Below, one piece after another: positions 33,692 to 41,449 of a stretch of 42,823 bases of DNA. How positions within the stretch are numbered: position 1 is the stretch's first letter; each line of letters begins with the position of its first letter. Below the pieces are notes generated by a model. That model saw nothing but the letters and a program-made list of their open reading frames with translations. It was not told where the DNA came from and did no database searches. Source of the stretch: Sphingomonas sp. UBA4766 (GTDB taxonomy: Bacteria > Pseudomonadota > Alphaproteobacteria > Sphingomonadales > Sphingomonadaceae); contig DHHS01000171.1 of NCBI GenBank assembly GCA_002403415.1, positions 1 to 42,823 of the forward strand. The letters are read 5' to 3'. Made by a program: the position numbers and the translations under genes.

Positions 33692-35011
33692 TCAATCCTC
33701 GACAATCCGGCTGTGCTTGCCGGTGTCCGGCAGCGCGGCAAAGCCAATCGTCGCCACCGCGATGATCGCCGTCACATACCAGTAAAAGCCCGCCTCCAGC
33801 CCCGCTTGCTTGAACCAGAGCGCGGCATATTCCGCCGTCCCGCCGAAAATCGTGTTGCCGATCGCATAGGGGAGCGCAACGCCCAGCGTGCGGATCTCGG
33901 CCGGGAAAATCTCCGCCTTGATGAGTCCCGAAATCGAGGTGTAGGCGCTGAGCAACACCAGCGGCACCAGCGCGAGCGCAAACGCCGTCTCCCATGTCCG
34001 CGCCGCCGCCAGCGCGCTGAAAATCGGCACGGACACCAACATGCCGCCAATCCCGAACAGCAACAGCATCGGCTTGCGCCCAACCCGGTCCGACAGCGCG
34101 CCGAACAACGGCTGAAGCAGCATGAACACAATCAGCGTCGCGGTGGAAATTTCGGTCGCGGTCTGGCGCTCAAACCCGCTGGTGTTGACCAGAAATTTCT
34201 GAAGATAGGTCGTATAGGCATAAAAGGCGCATGACCCGCCACCGCTGATCGCGACCACGATCAGGAATTCGCGCGGATGCGCCCGCCACAGCGCTAATGC
34301 GCTCGACCGAACGCGGGCACCCAGCTTTTCAAACGCCGCCGTCTCGGCAAGCCCGCTGCGCAGCCAATACACCGCCAACGCCAGCACCGCGCCAATAACA
34401 AAGGCGATGCGCCAGCCCCATGCCTCCATCGCCGTCTCGCTCAGCACGCCGACGAGCAGCAAGGTGACGCCCGACGCCACCAATTGCCCACCAATCAGGG
34501 TAAAATACTGAAAGCTTGCCCAAAAACCACGGTCGCGCCGCGTCGCCATTTCAGAAAGATAGGTGGCGCTCGCCCCATACTCGCCGCCCACCGACAAGCC
34601 CTGCAACATGCGCGCGACGACCAGCAGTGCGGGCGCCAGCACGCCGGCCTGCGCGTAAGTCGGCGCGACCGCGATCAACAGCGAGCCCGCGCACATCAGC
34701 GCCACCGACAGCGCCAGCCCCGCCTTGCGCCCATGGGTATCGCCATAAACCCCCATCCAATAGGCGCCTATGGGCCGCATCAGAAAGCCGACCGCAAAAA
34801 TCGCGGCCGCGCTCAGCAATTGCGCGGTCTGGTCGCTCTTGGGGAAAAAGCTCGGCGCGAAATAGATGGTCAGCACCGAATAGGCATACCAGTCATACCA
34901 TTCGACCAGATTGCCCGCTGACCCTCCCAGGATCGACACAAACCGGTTGCGGGACAGGGGCGTGTGGGACAGGGGCGTGTGGGACGGGGGGGTGCGGGGT
35001 GCCGTGGTCAT
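33692..35011 (-). CDS. MFS transporter, metabolite:H+ symporter (MHS) family
   Basis: A 439-residue, 12-helix transporter. The MHS signature is clear: GGSAGNLVEWYDWYAYS at the first helix, GAYWMGVYGDTHGRKAGL in the loop 2-3 and LQGLSVGGEYGAS in TM4. Family members such as KgtP and ProP import dicarboxylates, shikimate or osmolytes with protons; the substrate cannot be told here. The N-terminal cytoplasmic tail is encoded by a 15-base tandem repeat (HTPLSHTPLS). ATG 35011 is used because upstream residues are antisense of the lipoprotein gene. Confidence 0.92.
   Translation of the reverse strand: MTTAPRTPPSHTPLSHTPLSRNRFVSILGGSAGNLVEWYDWYAYSVLTIYFAPSFFPKSDQTAQLLSAAAIFAVGFLMRPIGAYWMGVYGDTHGRKAGLALSVALMCAGSLLIAVAPTYAQAGVLAPALLVVARMLQGLSVGGEYGASATYLSEMATRRDRGFWASFQYFTLIGGQLVASGVTLLLVGVLSETAMEAWGWRIAFVIGAVLALAVYWLRSGLAETAAFEKLGARVRSSALALWRAHPREFLIVVAISGGGSCAFYAYTTYLQKFLVNTSGFERQTATEISTATLIVFMLLQPLFGALSDRVGRKPMLLLFGIGGMLVSVPIFSALAAARTWETAFALALVPLVLLSAYTSISGLIKAEIFPAEIRTLGVALPYAIGNTIFGGTAEYAALWFKQAGLEAGFYWYVTAIIAVATIGFAALPDTGKHSRIVED
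34951..34990. repeat. 15-base tandem repeat in the transporter N-terminus
   Basis: Two perfect copies of a 15-base unit (GGGACAGGGGCGTGT on the plus strand) lie at 34951-34965 and 34966-34980, with a partial third copy to 34990. It encodes the repeated pentapeptide HTPLS in the transporter's cytoplasmic tail. Copy changes would keep the frame. Confidence 0.85.
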
Positions 35012-35102
35012 GCGCGCACCATGCCGATGCACGGGCCGAAGGGAAGCGGTTTGTATGTGCCTGTTGCTTGAGCCGGGCGCGATGATCGCGCATAGCCCGG
35101 CC

Positions 35103-35660
35103 ATGCGCCCGGTTTTCCTCCTGATCCTATCTGTGATGATCGCGGTCGGCGGCTGTTCAGCGGTGGCACCGCCTCCGCCCGCGCGCCCCCTGCCCGCGCC
35201 CGTGCGTCCGGCACTGCCGGTTGCGACGCCGATGCCGCTGCCCGTCAGCGCACCTGCGTCCGCCTATCGCGGCGATTGGCGCGACTGGCCGATGAGCGCC
35301 GGGCTGTGGGTGTATCGCCGCGACGCGCGCGGGTCGATCGCGTTGTTTGGCGCGGCGGGGCGTGACGCGACGGTAACACTGCGCTGCGACCAGGCGGGCA
35401 AGCGGCTGTATCTGTCGCGCCAGGGGAGCATAAGTTCGGCAATCACCCTGCGCACCTCCAGCACAGCGCGCACGCTCGCTCCGTTGCCGACGGGGGGCAC
35501 GCCGCCTTATGTCGCGATCGCGCTTTCGCCGGGCGATCCGCTGCTCGATGCGATCGGGCACAGCCGGGGTCGGTTTGTGATGGAACAACCCGGCACACCA
35601 CCTTTGGTCATTCCGGCACGACCGGAAATCTTGCGCGTGGTGGAGGATTGCCGGGGCTGA
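35103..35660 (+). CDS. Putative lipoprotein
   Basis: A 185-residue protein from ATG 35103. It has a short signal with lipobox VGGC (cysteine at ~18), a proline/alanine-rich linker and a compact domain (WRDWPMSAGLWVYRRDARGSIALFGAAGRDATVTLRCDQAGKRLYLSRQG). The domain resembles small beta-rich periplasmic domains common in sphingomonads. I do not recognise a named family. A longer start at 35082 would add seven residues. It is divergent from the MHS transporter. Confidence 0.7.
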   Translation: MRPVFLLILSVMIAVGGCSAVAPPPPARPLPAPVRPALPVATPMPLPVSAPASAYRGDWRDWPMSAGLWVYRRDARGSIALFGAAGRDATVTLRCDQAGKRLYLSRQGSISSAITLRTSSTARTLAPLPTGGTPPYVAIALSPGDPLLDAIGHSRGRFVMEQPGTPPLVIPARPEILRVVEDCRG

Positions 35661-35750
35661 TTGGGCAGAGCGCACCAAACGGAACACCATTCTTTGCCGC
35701 AGACCCCCTTCTTTGCTGAAAATGAATTTTAAAACAAGTCTTGTATCGAC

Positions 35751-35764
35751 GAATCACCTGATTC
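35751..35764. promoter_or_regulatory. Palindrome with two GANTC sites
   Basis: GAATCA and TGATTC flank CC, a perfect palindrome that contains GAATC and GATTC, both of the GANTC type methylated by CcrM in many Alphaproteobacteria. It lies about 60 bases before the micro-ORF and could be an operator or a cell-cycle methylation switch. Confidence 0.4.
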
Positions 35765-35808
35765 ACTAAGGAGTCGCGCTCAGGCAGAGCGTGCCGTTTC
35801 AACTAGCG

Positions 35809-35822
35809 AAAGGAGGTGATCC
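35809..35822 (+). promoter_or_regulatory. Full-length Shine-Dalgarno (anti-16S tail)
   Basis: AAAGGAGGTGATCC is a perfect complement to the conserved 3' end of 16S rRNA, GGATCACCTCCTTT. It ends one base before the ATG at 35824, leaving seven bases between GGAGG and ATG. Natural sites usually match 4-6 bases, so 14 is exceptional. Confidence 0.9.
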
Positions 35823-35823
35823 G

Positions 35824-35880
35824 ATGTCTCATGGTTCAGCAAGGGGGTCGGTTCAGTTCGTTCGGGGGACGCGCCGCTGA
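35824..35880 (+). CDS. 18-residue micro-ORF
   Basis: ATG 35824 to TGA 35880 encodes MSHGSARGSVQFVRGTRR, a short basic peptide. The reason to call it is the 14-base Shine-Dalgarno placed at ideal distance. I do not recognise the peptide. It may be a true microprotein, a leader peptide, or simply the means by which the RNA binds ribosomes. The terminator 110 bases downstream comes before the amidase gene, so it is not an obvious leader for that gene unless read-through occurs. Confidence 0.5.
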   Translation: MSHGSARGSVQFVRGTRR

Positions 35881-35989
35881 TCCGCCGGGCCTGGCGGGGG
35901 ATATTTCGCCCCAATCAACGCTAAGGCCCACAGGATTGGCGGTTCGCATGGTCTCCCGGGCTGGAGCATCCGGCCGCTGACCATGTCAG

Positions 35990-36034
35990 GAGGTTGCCGG
36001 GGAGGGGCGTGCGCTCCCCCCGGCAGCCTCTTTT
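35990..36034 (+). terminator. Rho-independent terminator
   Basis: GAGGTTGCCGGGGAG and CTCCCCCCGGCAGCCTC form a long GC-rich stem with a small loop, followed by TTTT and a T-rich run. It ends the structured RNA transcript before the amidase gene. Confidence 0.9.
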
Positions 36035-36122
36035 CATTTGAAGCGTCGATGCACATGGCGCGGCTTGCCAGCGCGCCACGCGGCGCTAGGCTGAGCTCAA
36101 ACGACTGGCACAGGGGGATTTG

Positions 36123-37709
36123 ATGCGCGCTTTCATCTACGCCACGGTCATTGTCACCGCGATCATCGGCACCGCCACGGCGTCAGCCCAAACGACACCG
36201 CGCGTCGAGGAAGCGTCGATCACGGAGCTGCGCGCGATGATGGCCCGCGGGACGAGCAGCGCGGCGATCACCCGCGCCTATTTGGCCCGCATTGCCGCGA
36301 TGGATCGCACGGGGCCGACATTGCGATCCGTGATTGCAGTCAACCCCGACGCCATCGCCCAGGCGCAGGCGGCCGACGCCCGGCGCAAGGCCGGCATGTC
36401 GCTTGGCCCGCTCGACGGGATTCCGATCCTTATCAAGGATAATATCGAAACGCTCGATCCCGTGGCGACGACCGCGGGCAGCCTGGCGCTGAAGGACAAT
36501 GTCACCCGCCGCGATGCACCGGTGGTGGCGGAGCTGCGCCGGGCGGGTGCAGTCATCCTGGGCAAGACCAATTTGTCGGAATGGGCCAATATCCGCTCGA
36601 ACAATTCAATCAGCGGGTGGAGCGCGGTCGGCGGGCAGGTGCGCAATCCCTATGCGCTTGACCGGACCCCCTGCGGCTCGTCCAGCGGATCGGGGGCGGC
36701 GATTGCGGCGAGCTTTGCCGCCGCCGCGCTTGGTACCGAAACCGACGGTTCGGTGGTGTGCCCATCGTCGATCAACGGGCTGGTCGGGCTGAAACCGACG
36801 ATTGGCCTGGTCAGCCGCACCCATGTCGTGCCGATCAGCCATAGTCAGGATACGCCGGGTCCCATGGCGCGCAGCGTCATGGACACAGCGATCCTATTTT
36901 CGGCAATGATCGCGACTGACCCTGCCGACCCCGCGACAAAGGATGCAAGCGCGCATCGCGGTGATTACACGCGCACGCTCGCCACCGCGTCGCTCAAGGG
37001 GGTGCGGATCGCGGTGCTGCGACCGCGCATGGGTGATGGGCTGCGCACGTCCTATGAGGCGGCGCTTGACGTGCTTAAGGCGCAAGGAGCCGTGCTGGTC
37101 GAGGCAGAAGCGCCCAAGACCGACGGGCTGGGCGAGGCCGAGTTTGCGGTGTTGCTGAGTGAGTTGAAGGGCGATCTGAACGCCTATCTTGCCACCACGC
37201 CACCGGCGGTCAAAACCCGCACGCTCGCCGATGTCATTGCCTTTAACGAGGCGAACAAGGCCGCCGAAATGCCGTTTTTCGGGCAGGAGACCTTTATCGC
37301 GGCCGAGCGGACGCGCGGGCTGGACGATCCCGAATATCTCGGCGCGCGCGCCAAGTCCAAGCGCCTGGCTGGCGTCGAGGGGATCGACGCCTTGCTCGCC
37401 AAGGCGAATGCCTCGATCATCGTCGCGCCAAGCTATGGCCCCGGCTGGCTGATCGAGCCCGTTTACGGTGACCAATATCAGGGGCCATCGTCGAGCGAAT
37501 TGCCCGCCGTCTCAGGCTATCCAAACCTCACCGTGCCGATGGGGCTGGTAAAGGGCATGCCCGTCGGCTTGTCGTTCATCGGCACCGCTTTCGCCGAGCA
37601 AAAGCTGCTGGAGGCGGGGTATGTCTATGAACAGGCTAGCCGCAAGCGCGTGCCGCCGCGATATCTGCTCACCGCCGATGTCGGGCCAGGCATGGACGGG
37701 GCGCGCTGA
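36123..37709 (+). CDS. Secreted amidase (amidase signature family)
   Basis: A 528-residue exported enzyme with a signal peptide (~1-23, ending ATASAQ). The Ser-cisSer-Lys triad is visible: K105 in LIKDNIE, the cis-serine in the CGSSSGSGAA loop (~186-188) and the nucleophile near S210 in TETDGSVVCPSS. SLGPLDGIPILIKDN and GLVGLKPTIGLVSR are family hallmarks. Amidases of this group hydrolyse amides or peptide amides; export suggests an extracellular or periplasmic nitrogen-scavenging role. A TTG directly before the ATG would add one residue. Confidence 0.92.
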   Translation: MRAFIYATVIVTAIIGTATASAQTTPRVEEASITELRAMMARGTSSAAITRAYLARIAAMDRTGPTLRSVIAVNPDAIAQAQAADARRKAGMSLGPLDGIPILIKDNIETLDPVATTAGSLALKDNVTRRDAPVVAELRRAGAVILGKTNLSEWANIRSNNSISGWSAVGGQVRNPYALDRTPCGSSSGSGAAIAASFAAAALGTETDGSVVCPSSINGLVGLKPTIGLVSRTHVVPISHSQDTPGPMARSVMDTAILFSAMIATDPADPATKDASAHRGDYTRTLATASLKGVRIAVLRPRMGDGLRTSYEAALDVLKAQGAVLVEAEAPKTDGLGEAEFAVLLSELKGDLNAYLATTPPAVKTRTLADVIAFNEANKAAEMPFFGQETFIAAERTRGLDDPEYLGARAKSKRLAGVEGIDALLAKANASIIVAPSYGPGWLIEPVYGDQYQGPSSSELPAVSGYPNLTVPMGLVKGMPVGLSFIGTAFAEQKLLEAGYVYEQASRKRVPPRYLLTADVGPGMDGAR

Positions 37710-37729
37710 ACCCGCGACCCTTGCGACAA

Positions 37730-37747
37730 TTGCCAACCGATTGGTAA
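37730..37747. promoter_or_regulatory. Inverted repeat before the acyltransferase gene
   Basis: TTGCCAACCGATTGGTAA has arms CCAA/TTGG with further pairing outward (TT/AA) around a CCGA core. It lies between the amidase stop and the next start, 25 bases before ATG 37773. It may be an operator or a weak hairpin. Confidence 0.35.
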
Positions 37748-37772
37748 CATCGGCGTGTTAGGCGCAGTGCCG

Positions 37773-38861
37773 ATGACCAAGCCGATGCTGCTCGCCGAAT
37801 TTGTGCAACTGCCGCCGGTGTATCGCACACGTCTGGTCGATGGGCTGGCGAGCGCGATTGACCCGGTTGCAAGCCGCGCCCGCGCCAGCCATCAATTTTT
37901 GCGTTACCAATGGTTTGCGGCGGCCCTTGCTGCTTATGGTGGTGCGGCGCGCACATTGGTGGTGGAGGACGAAAAAGGCCCGGTGATCGCGATGCCGCTG
38001 CTGGGCGTTGGCCCGCGGGCGCTGGGGGCTGCGACCGTGCCCGGATGCTATTGGCCGTTCCGCAGCTTCCCCAAGGTCGCCGGGCTCGACGCGACGGCAT
38101 TTGAGGCACTCGCCGATGCTCTGTCACGCGCGGCCAATGTCGTGCGCCTTGGCCCGGTCTATGATGGCGACCCCGCCGCCACCGGGTTGGTCAAAGCAGC
38201 GCAGCGGCGCGGATGGACCGTGATCGACCGGTTCATCGCCGACAGTTATCTGCTCGATATGGCGGCCGAGGCGCAAAATGGCTGGCCGCGCAATTCGACA
38301 CTGCGCAAGAATCGGTTTCACGAAAAGCATCTGGCCGAACATGGCGCGCTCGACTGGCGGTTTCTTGATGGTGCAGCGCTGGCCGAGGGCGGCTTTGACA
38401 TGCTGGCCGCGGTTGAGGAAAAAAGCTGGATCGCCGCGCGCACCGATGGTCGCGACGCGAAGTTTACCGCGACCGGACACGGCGCGTTCTGGCGCACCGC
38501 CGCACAGGATCCGGTGCTGGCGGAAATGCTCCATGCGGCGCTGCTGACGATTGACGGCGCACCTGCGGCATTTTCGTTCGATCTGAATGTCGGCGCGCTC
38601 AAATATGCGATTGCCAACAGCTATGATCCCGCCGTTGGCAAGCATTCGCCCGGCAAGCTGCTATACTACCGTAACTTGATTGCCGCGATGGCGGACGGAA
38701 TCACGACGGTCGATTGGGGCGCGGGCGACAGCGGTTACAAGCAAGTGATCGGCGCGGCCAAGGGGCCCGCAATCCGCGACTGGTTACTGGTTCGCCCTGG
38801 CGCAGCGGCACTGGCGGCGCGCGCGCTAGGCGGCTGGTGGCGCCGCAGCGGCCAGGGCTAA
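37773..38861 (+). CDS. FemAB/CelD-like acyltransferase (GNAT fold)
   Basis: A 362-residue protein with a BioF2-like acetyltransferase domain. Hallmarks are LRKNRFHEKHLAEHGALDWRFL, a segment with EEKSWIA, then AEMLHAALLTIDGAPAAFSFDLNVGALKYAIANSYDPAVGKHSPGKLLYYRNL. The HSPGKLL segment matches the acyl-CoA-binding P-loop-like turn of this family. Members include CelD-type proteins linked to exopolysaccharide or cell-envelope modification. ATG 37773 is used; GTG 37755 in the same frame is possible and no ribosome-binding site is strong. The substrate is unknown. Confidence 0.8.
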   Translation: MTKPMLLAEFVQLPPVYRTRLVDGLASAIDPVASRARASHQFLRYQWFAAALAAYGGAARTLVVEDEKGPVIAMPLLGVGPRALGAATVPGCYWPFRSFPKVAGLDATAFEALADALSRAANVVRLGPVYDGDPAATGLVKAAQRRGWTVIDRFIADSYLLDMAAEAQNGWPRNSTLRKNRFHEKHLAEHGALDWRFLDGAALAEGGFDMLAAVEEKSWIAARTDGRDAKFTATGHGAFWRTAAQDPVLAEMLHAALLTIDGAPAAFSFDLNVGALKYAIANSYDPAVGKHSPGKLLYYRNLIAAMADGITTVDWGAGDSGYKQVIGAAKGPAIRDWLLVRPGAAALAARALGGWWRRSGQG

Positions 38862-38933
38862 ACCGACCGCCACCGCAGCGACCAAATGACGCGCTTGATC
38901 GCATCGACTGGGAAACAGCCAGAAAGGAACCGG

Positions 38934-39026
38934 TGGCGGAGACGGAGGGATTCGAACCCTCGGTACCGCTAATCGCAGTACGGCGGTTTAGCAAACCGCT
39001 GGTTTCAGCCACTCACCCACGTCTCC
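38934..39026 (-). tRNA. tRNA-Ser (anticodon GCT)
   Basis: Acceptor GGAGACG pairs with CGTCTCC. The anticodon GCT is at 38990-38992 in the loop of GCGGTTTGCTAAACCGC, a long variable arm follows, then T arm GAGGGTTCGAATCCCTC. The discriminator is G and CCA is encoded. It reads AGC/AGU serine codons. Confidence 0.97.
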
Positions 39027-39045
39027 GGTTGCATGGCAAGCGGCG

Positions 39046-39074
39046 GCTATAGCCGCGACCTGCGACTGCTTCAA
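39046..39074 (-). promoter_or_regulatory. Promoter of tRNA-Ser(GCT)
   Basis: On the minus strand TTGAAG (39069-39074) and TATAGC (39046-39051) are 17 bases apart, close to consensus. The -10 lies 19 bases before the tRNA. Confidence 0.6.
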
Positions 39075-39155
39075 CCACGACTTCGATTCGAACCAGCGCA
39101 AAATCGACTCAGGTCGCCGCCACACGCTTGCGACCGGCCGGAATATATCGATACC

Positions 39156-39167
39156 CTAACACGTTAG
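39156..39167. promoter_or_regulatory. Short palindrome upstream of the DUF1134 gene
   Basis: CTAAC and GTTAG flank AC, 29 bases before the ATG. It is a plausible small operator but too short to identify. Confidence 0.3.
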
Positions 39168-39196
39168 ATGCAGACGACAGTCGGCAAAGGATAGCT

Positions 39197-39955
39197 ATGA
39201 TGTTGAAATTGATGCGACGCAGTGCGCTCGCCCCGATGATCGCACTTACGCTGGCAATCGGCGCTGGCACCGCCGCTGTGCCGCAGGTGCGCACCGTGGA
39301 TCCGAACAGCGCCATCGACGCCGATCTGCGCCAGGCGCCACCGGCGCCCCGCACCGCCACGCCGGGTCCGGCGGATCGGCCGCGCTATGACAATGAAGCA
39401 GCCGCTCCGGCTGCGGCCCCCGCGCCCACGGCGGCAAGCACTGATCGCGCAACCGGCACGACATCGGCGGCGGCGACCTATCAGCGAAAGGATTTGCTCA
39501 GCGCGGGGGAGCGCGTGTTCGGCAAAGGTGCGCAGGGGCTCGCCGGGATTCTCGAAAAAATCCTGCGCGATCAGGGCGAACCCAATGCCTATATCGCCGG
39601 GCGTGAAGCATCGGGCGCTGTGGTTGTTGGCCTGCGCTATGGTTCAGGGATTTTGTCGCACCGGGTAGAGGGCGATCGGCCAATTTACTGGACGGGACCA
39701 TCGGTGGGCTTTGACCTTGGCGGGAATGCGTCAAAGGTGTTCGTGCTGGTGTATAACCTTTACGACACGCAGGAAATTTACAAGCGCTACCCAGAAGGCG
39801 AAGGGCATCTCTATTTTGTGGGCGGCTTTTCGGCGACCTATTTGCGGCGCGGTGACAAGGTGCTGATCCCCATCCGGCTGGGCGTTGGTGCGCGTGCGGG
39901 CGTGAACATCGGCTATATGAAGTTCAGCGAAAAGGCGCGCTGGCTGCCGTTTTGA
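39197..39955 (+). CDS. DUF1134 (EipA-like) envelope protein
   Basis: A 252-residue exported protein. It has a signal sequence (~1-30), a proline/alanine-rich low-complexity region to ~95, then the DUF1134 domain: YQRKDLLSAGERVFGKGAQGLAGILEKILRDQGEPNAYIAGREASGAVVVGLRYGSGIL, and GPSVGFDLGGNASKVFVLVYNLYDTQEIYKRYPEGEGHLYFVGGF. The family includes EipA of Brucella, a periplasmic protein needed for envelope integrity. ATG 39197 has AAAGGA at good spacing. The stop overlaps the possible start of the DoxX-like gene. Confidence 0.9.
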   Translation: MMLKLMRRSALAPMIALTLAIGAGTAAVPQVRTVDPNSAIDADLRQAPPAPRTATPGPADRPRYDNEAAAPAAAPAPTAASTDRATGTTSAAATYQRKDLLSAGERVFGKGAQGLAGILEKILRDQGEPNAYIAGREASGAVVVGLRYGSGILSHRVEGDRPIYWTGPSVGFDLGGNASKVFVLVYNLYDTQEIYKRYPEGEGHLYFVGGFSATYLRRGDKVLIPIRLGVGARAGVNIGYMKFSEKARWLPF

Positions 39956-40362
39956 TCCCGGCACGCGCTGGCTTTCGCGTGCTGCTTGCGCTGGCCTATG
40001 GCGCGGCGGGGGTAGCGCATTTGCGCGCGCCCGCCGGGTTTCTGGCGATCACGCCCGATTGGGTGCCCGCGCCCGCGCTGGTGATTGCGGTAACCGGATG
40101 GTGCGAGATTACGGGGGCGGTGGGCTTGCTCGTGCCGCGGCTGCGCTGGTGGGCGGGGGTCGCGCTTGCCGCCTATGCGGTGTGCGTCTTTCCCGCCAAC
40201 ATCAAACACGCGGTCGATGCCGTCCCGATCGGCGGCGTGGTGCTTGGCCCCGACTATCATGTTCCGCGCCTATTGTTGCAGCCGATGCTGGTGTGGTGGG
40301 CGCTTTGGGCGGGCGGGGTAACCGACTGGCCGTGGCGCCGTCGCCCACGCGCCGCCCCCTAA
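39952..40362 (+). CDS. DoxX-like small membrane protein
   Basis: A 136-residue protein with four hydrophobic segments: VLLALAYGAAGVAHLRAP, ALVIAVTGWCEITGAVGLL, WWAGVALAAYAVCVFPANIKHAVD and PMLVWWALWAGGV. The pattern, with AGVAHL and CEITGAVGLL, fits the DoxX-like family of inner-membrane proteins. The TTG start at 39952 overlaps the DUF1134 stop; a GTG at 39979 is possible. Function is unknown. Its 3' end overlaps pyrC by four bases. Confidence 0.75.
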   Translation: MIPARAGFRVLLALAYGAAGVAHLRAPAGFLAITPDWVPAPALVIAVTGWCEITGAVGLLVPRLRWWAGVALAAYAVCVFPANIKHAVDAVPIGGVVLGPDYHVPRLLLQPMLVWWALWAGGVTDWPWRRRPRAAP

Positions 40363-41426
40363 TCCTCCAGCCGCCATCCCAGCGTCTGCCCGGCGTGGAA
40401 CGGAACAATCGCGCCCCCCTCGCCAAGCGGCAATTGATCGGGCACGACCGTCGCCACGCGCGCGAGCGTGATCCGCTCTTCATTCAGCGGCAGGCCGTAA
40501 AAGCGCGGGCCGAATTCGCTTGCAAATCCTTCCAGCTTGTCGAGCGCGCCCGCTGCTTCGAATAGGGCAGCATAGCTCTCGATCGCAAAGGGCGCGTTGA
40601 AGATCCCCGCACAGCCGCACGCCGATTCCTTGGCGGATACGGCATGGGGCGCGCTGTCGGTGCCGAGGAAGAACTTGGGATCGCCCGATGTCGCCGCCGC
40701 GCACAGCGCGCGCCGGTGCTGTTCGCGCTTGGCGACCGGCAGGCAATAAGCGTGCGGCCTGATCCCGCCATCGAACATCGCGTTGCGGTTAATGTGGAGG
40801 TGCTGCGGCGTGATGGTGGCGGCGACGCACGGCCCGCTCGCCTGCACAAACGCAACCGCGTCGGCGGTGGTGATATGTTCGAGCACAATCTTGAGCGCCG
40901 GAAAGTCGGCAACCAGCGGGCGCAGCACCCGCTCGATAAACACGGCCTCGCGGTCGAAGATATCGACCTCGGGATCGGTCACTTCACCATGGATCAAGAG
41001 CGGCATCCCAATCCGTTCCATCGCGGCCAGCACCGGGGCGAGCGCGGCGATGTTGGTCACACCATGCGCGCTGCCCGTGGTTGCATGCGCGGGGTAGAGC
41101 TTGCACGCGGTGAACACCCCCTCCGCGTGGCCGCGCGCCACCTCGTCCGGGTCGGTTGAGTCCGTGAGGTAGCACGTCATCAGCGGTGTAAAGCGCGCGC
41201 CCGGTGGCAACGCGGCGAGAATGCGCGCACGATAGGCCGCGGCCTCGGCGGCGCGGGTGATGGGCGGCGATAAATTGGGCATCACGATCGCGCGCGCGAA
41301 CTGTCGTGCGGTATACCCCACGACAGCCGCGAGCACCGGCCCGTCGCGCAGGTGGACATGCCAGTCATCGGGGCGGCGGATCGTAAGTCGGTCGGCAAAA
41401 GCTGCGCGGGGGGCTTGGGATTCCAT
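40359..41426 (-). CDS. pyrC: Dihydroorotase PyrC
   Basis: A 355-residue enzyme that closes carbamoyl-aspartate to dihydroorotate in pyrimidine synthesis. Metal ligands are visible: H23 and H25 (DWHVHLRDG), the carboxylated lysine K109 (CKLYPAH), H146 (IHGEV), H184 (EHITT) and D257 (GTDSAPH). The length and DWHVHLRDG form are those of the class II (E. coli PyrC) dimer. The start ATG 41426 is 23 bases from the divergent ygfZ start. Confidence 0.96.
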   Translation of the reverse strand: MESQAPRAAFADRLTIRRPDDWHVHLRDGPVLAAVVGYTARQFARAIVMPNLSPPITRAAEAAAYRARILAALPPGARFTPLMTCYLTDSTDPDEVARGHAEGVFTACKLYPAHATTGSAHGVTNIAALAPVLAAMERIGMPLLIHGEVTDPEVDIFDREAVFIERVLRPLVADFPALKIVLEHITTADAVAFVQASGPCVAATITPQHLHINRNAMFDGGIRPHAYCLPVAKREQHRRALCAAATSGDPKFFLGTDSAPHAVSAKESACGCAGIFNAPFAIESYAALFEAAGALDKLEGFASEFGPRFYGLPLNEERITLARVATVVPDQLPLGEGGAIVPFHAGQTLGWRLED

Positions 41427-41449
41427 GATCCCCGTCCTAGCTATCAGTG

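Larger units (their letters stand above)
35700..36035 (+). ncRNA. Candidate structured small RNA / micro-mRNA
   Basis: A self-contained block between two genes. AT-rich DNA (35712-35765) carries short inverted repeats. Next come a hairpin at 35777-35791 (CGCTC/GAGCG), a perfect copy of the anti-16S sequence before an 18-codon ORF, hairpins at 35882-35897 (CCGCC/GGCGG), 35911-35939 (CCAATC/GATTGG) and 35947-35985 (CATGGTC/GACCATG), and a terminator at 35990-36034. The ordered hairpins and the dedicated terminator suggest a discrete transcript of about 250-300 bases. I could not match it to a known RNA family. Boundaries and promoter are inferred. Confidence 0.5.

Noticed and set aside
35675..35710. 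EcfG-type stress promoter (GGAAC...CGTT) before the structured RNA
   Set aside because: GGAAC is present near 35681, but CGTT is missing at the required distance.
38714..39052. Plus-strand frame crossing the second tRNA-Ser
   Set aside because: It contains the well-known false translation of a tRNA-Ser gene (ETEGFEPSVP...) and overlaps the end of the acyltransferase gene.
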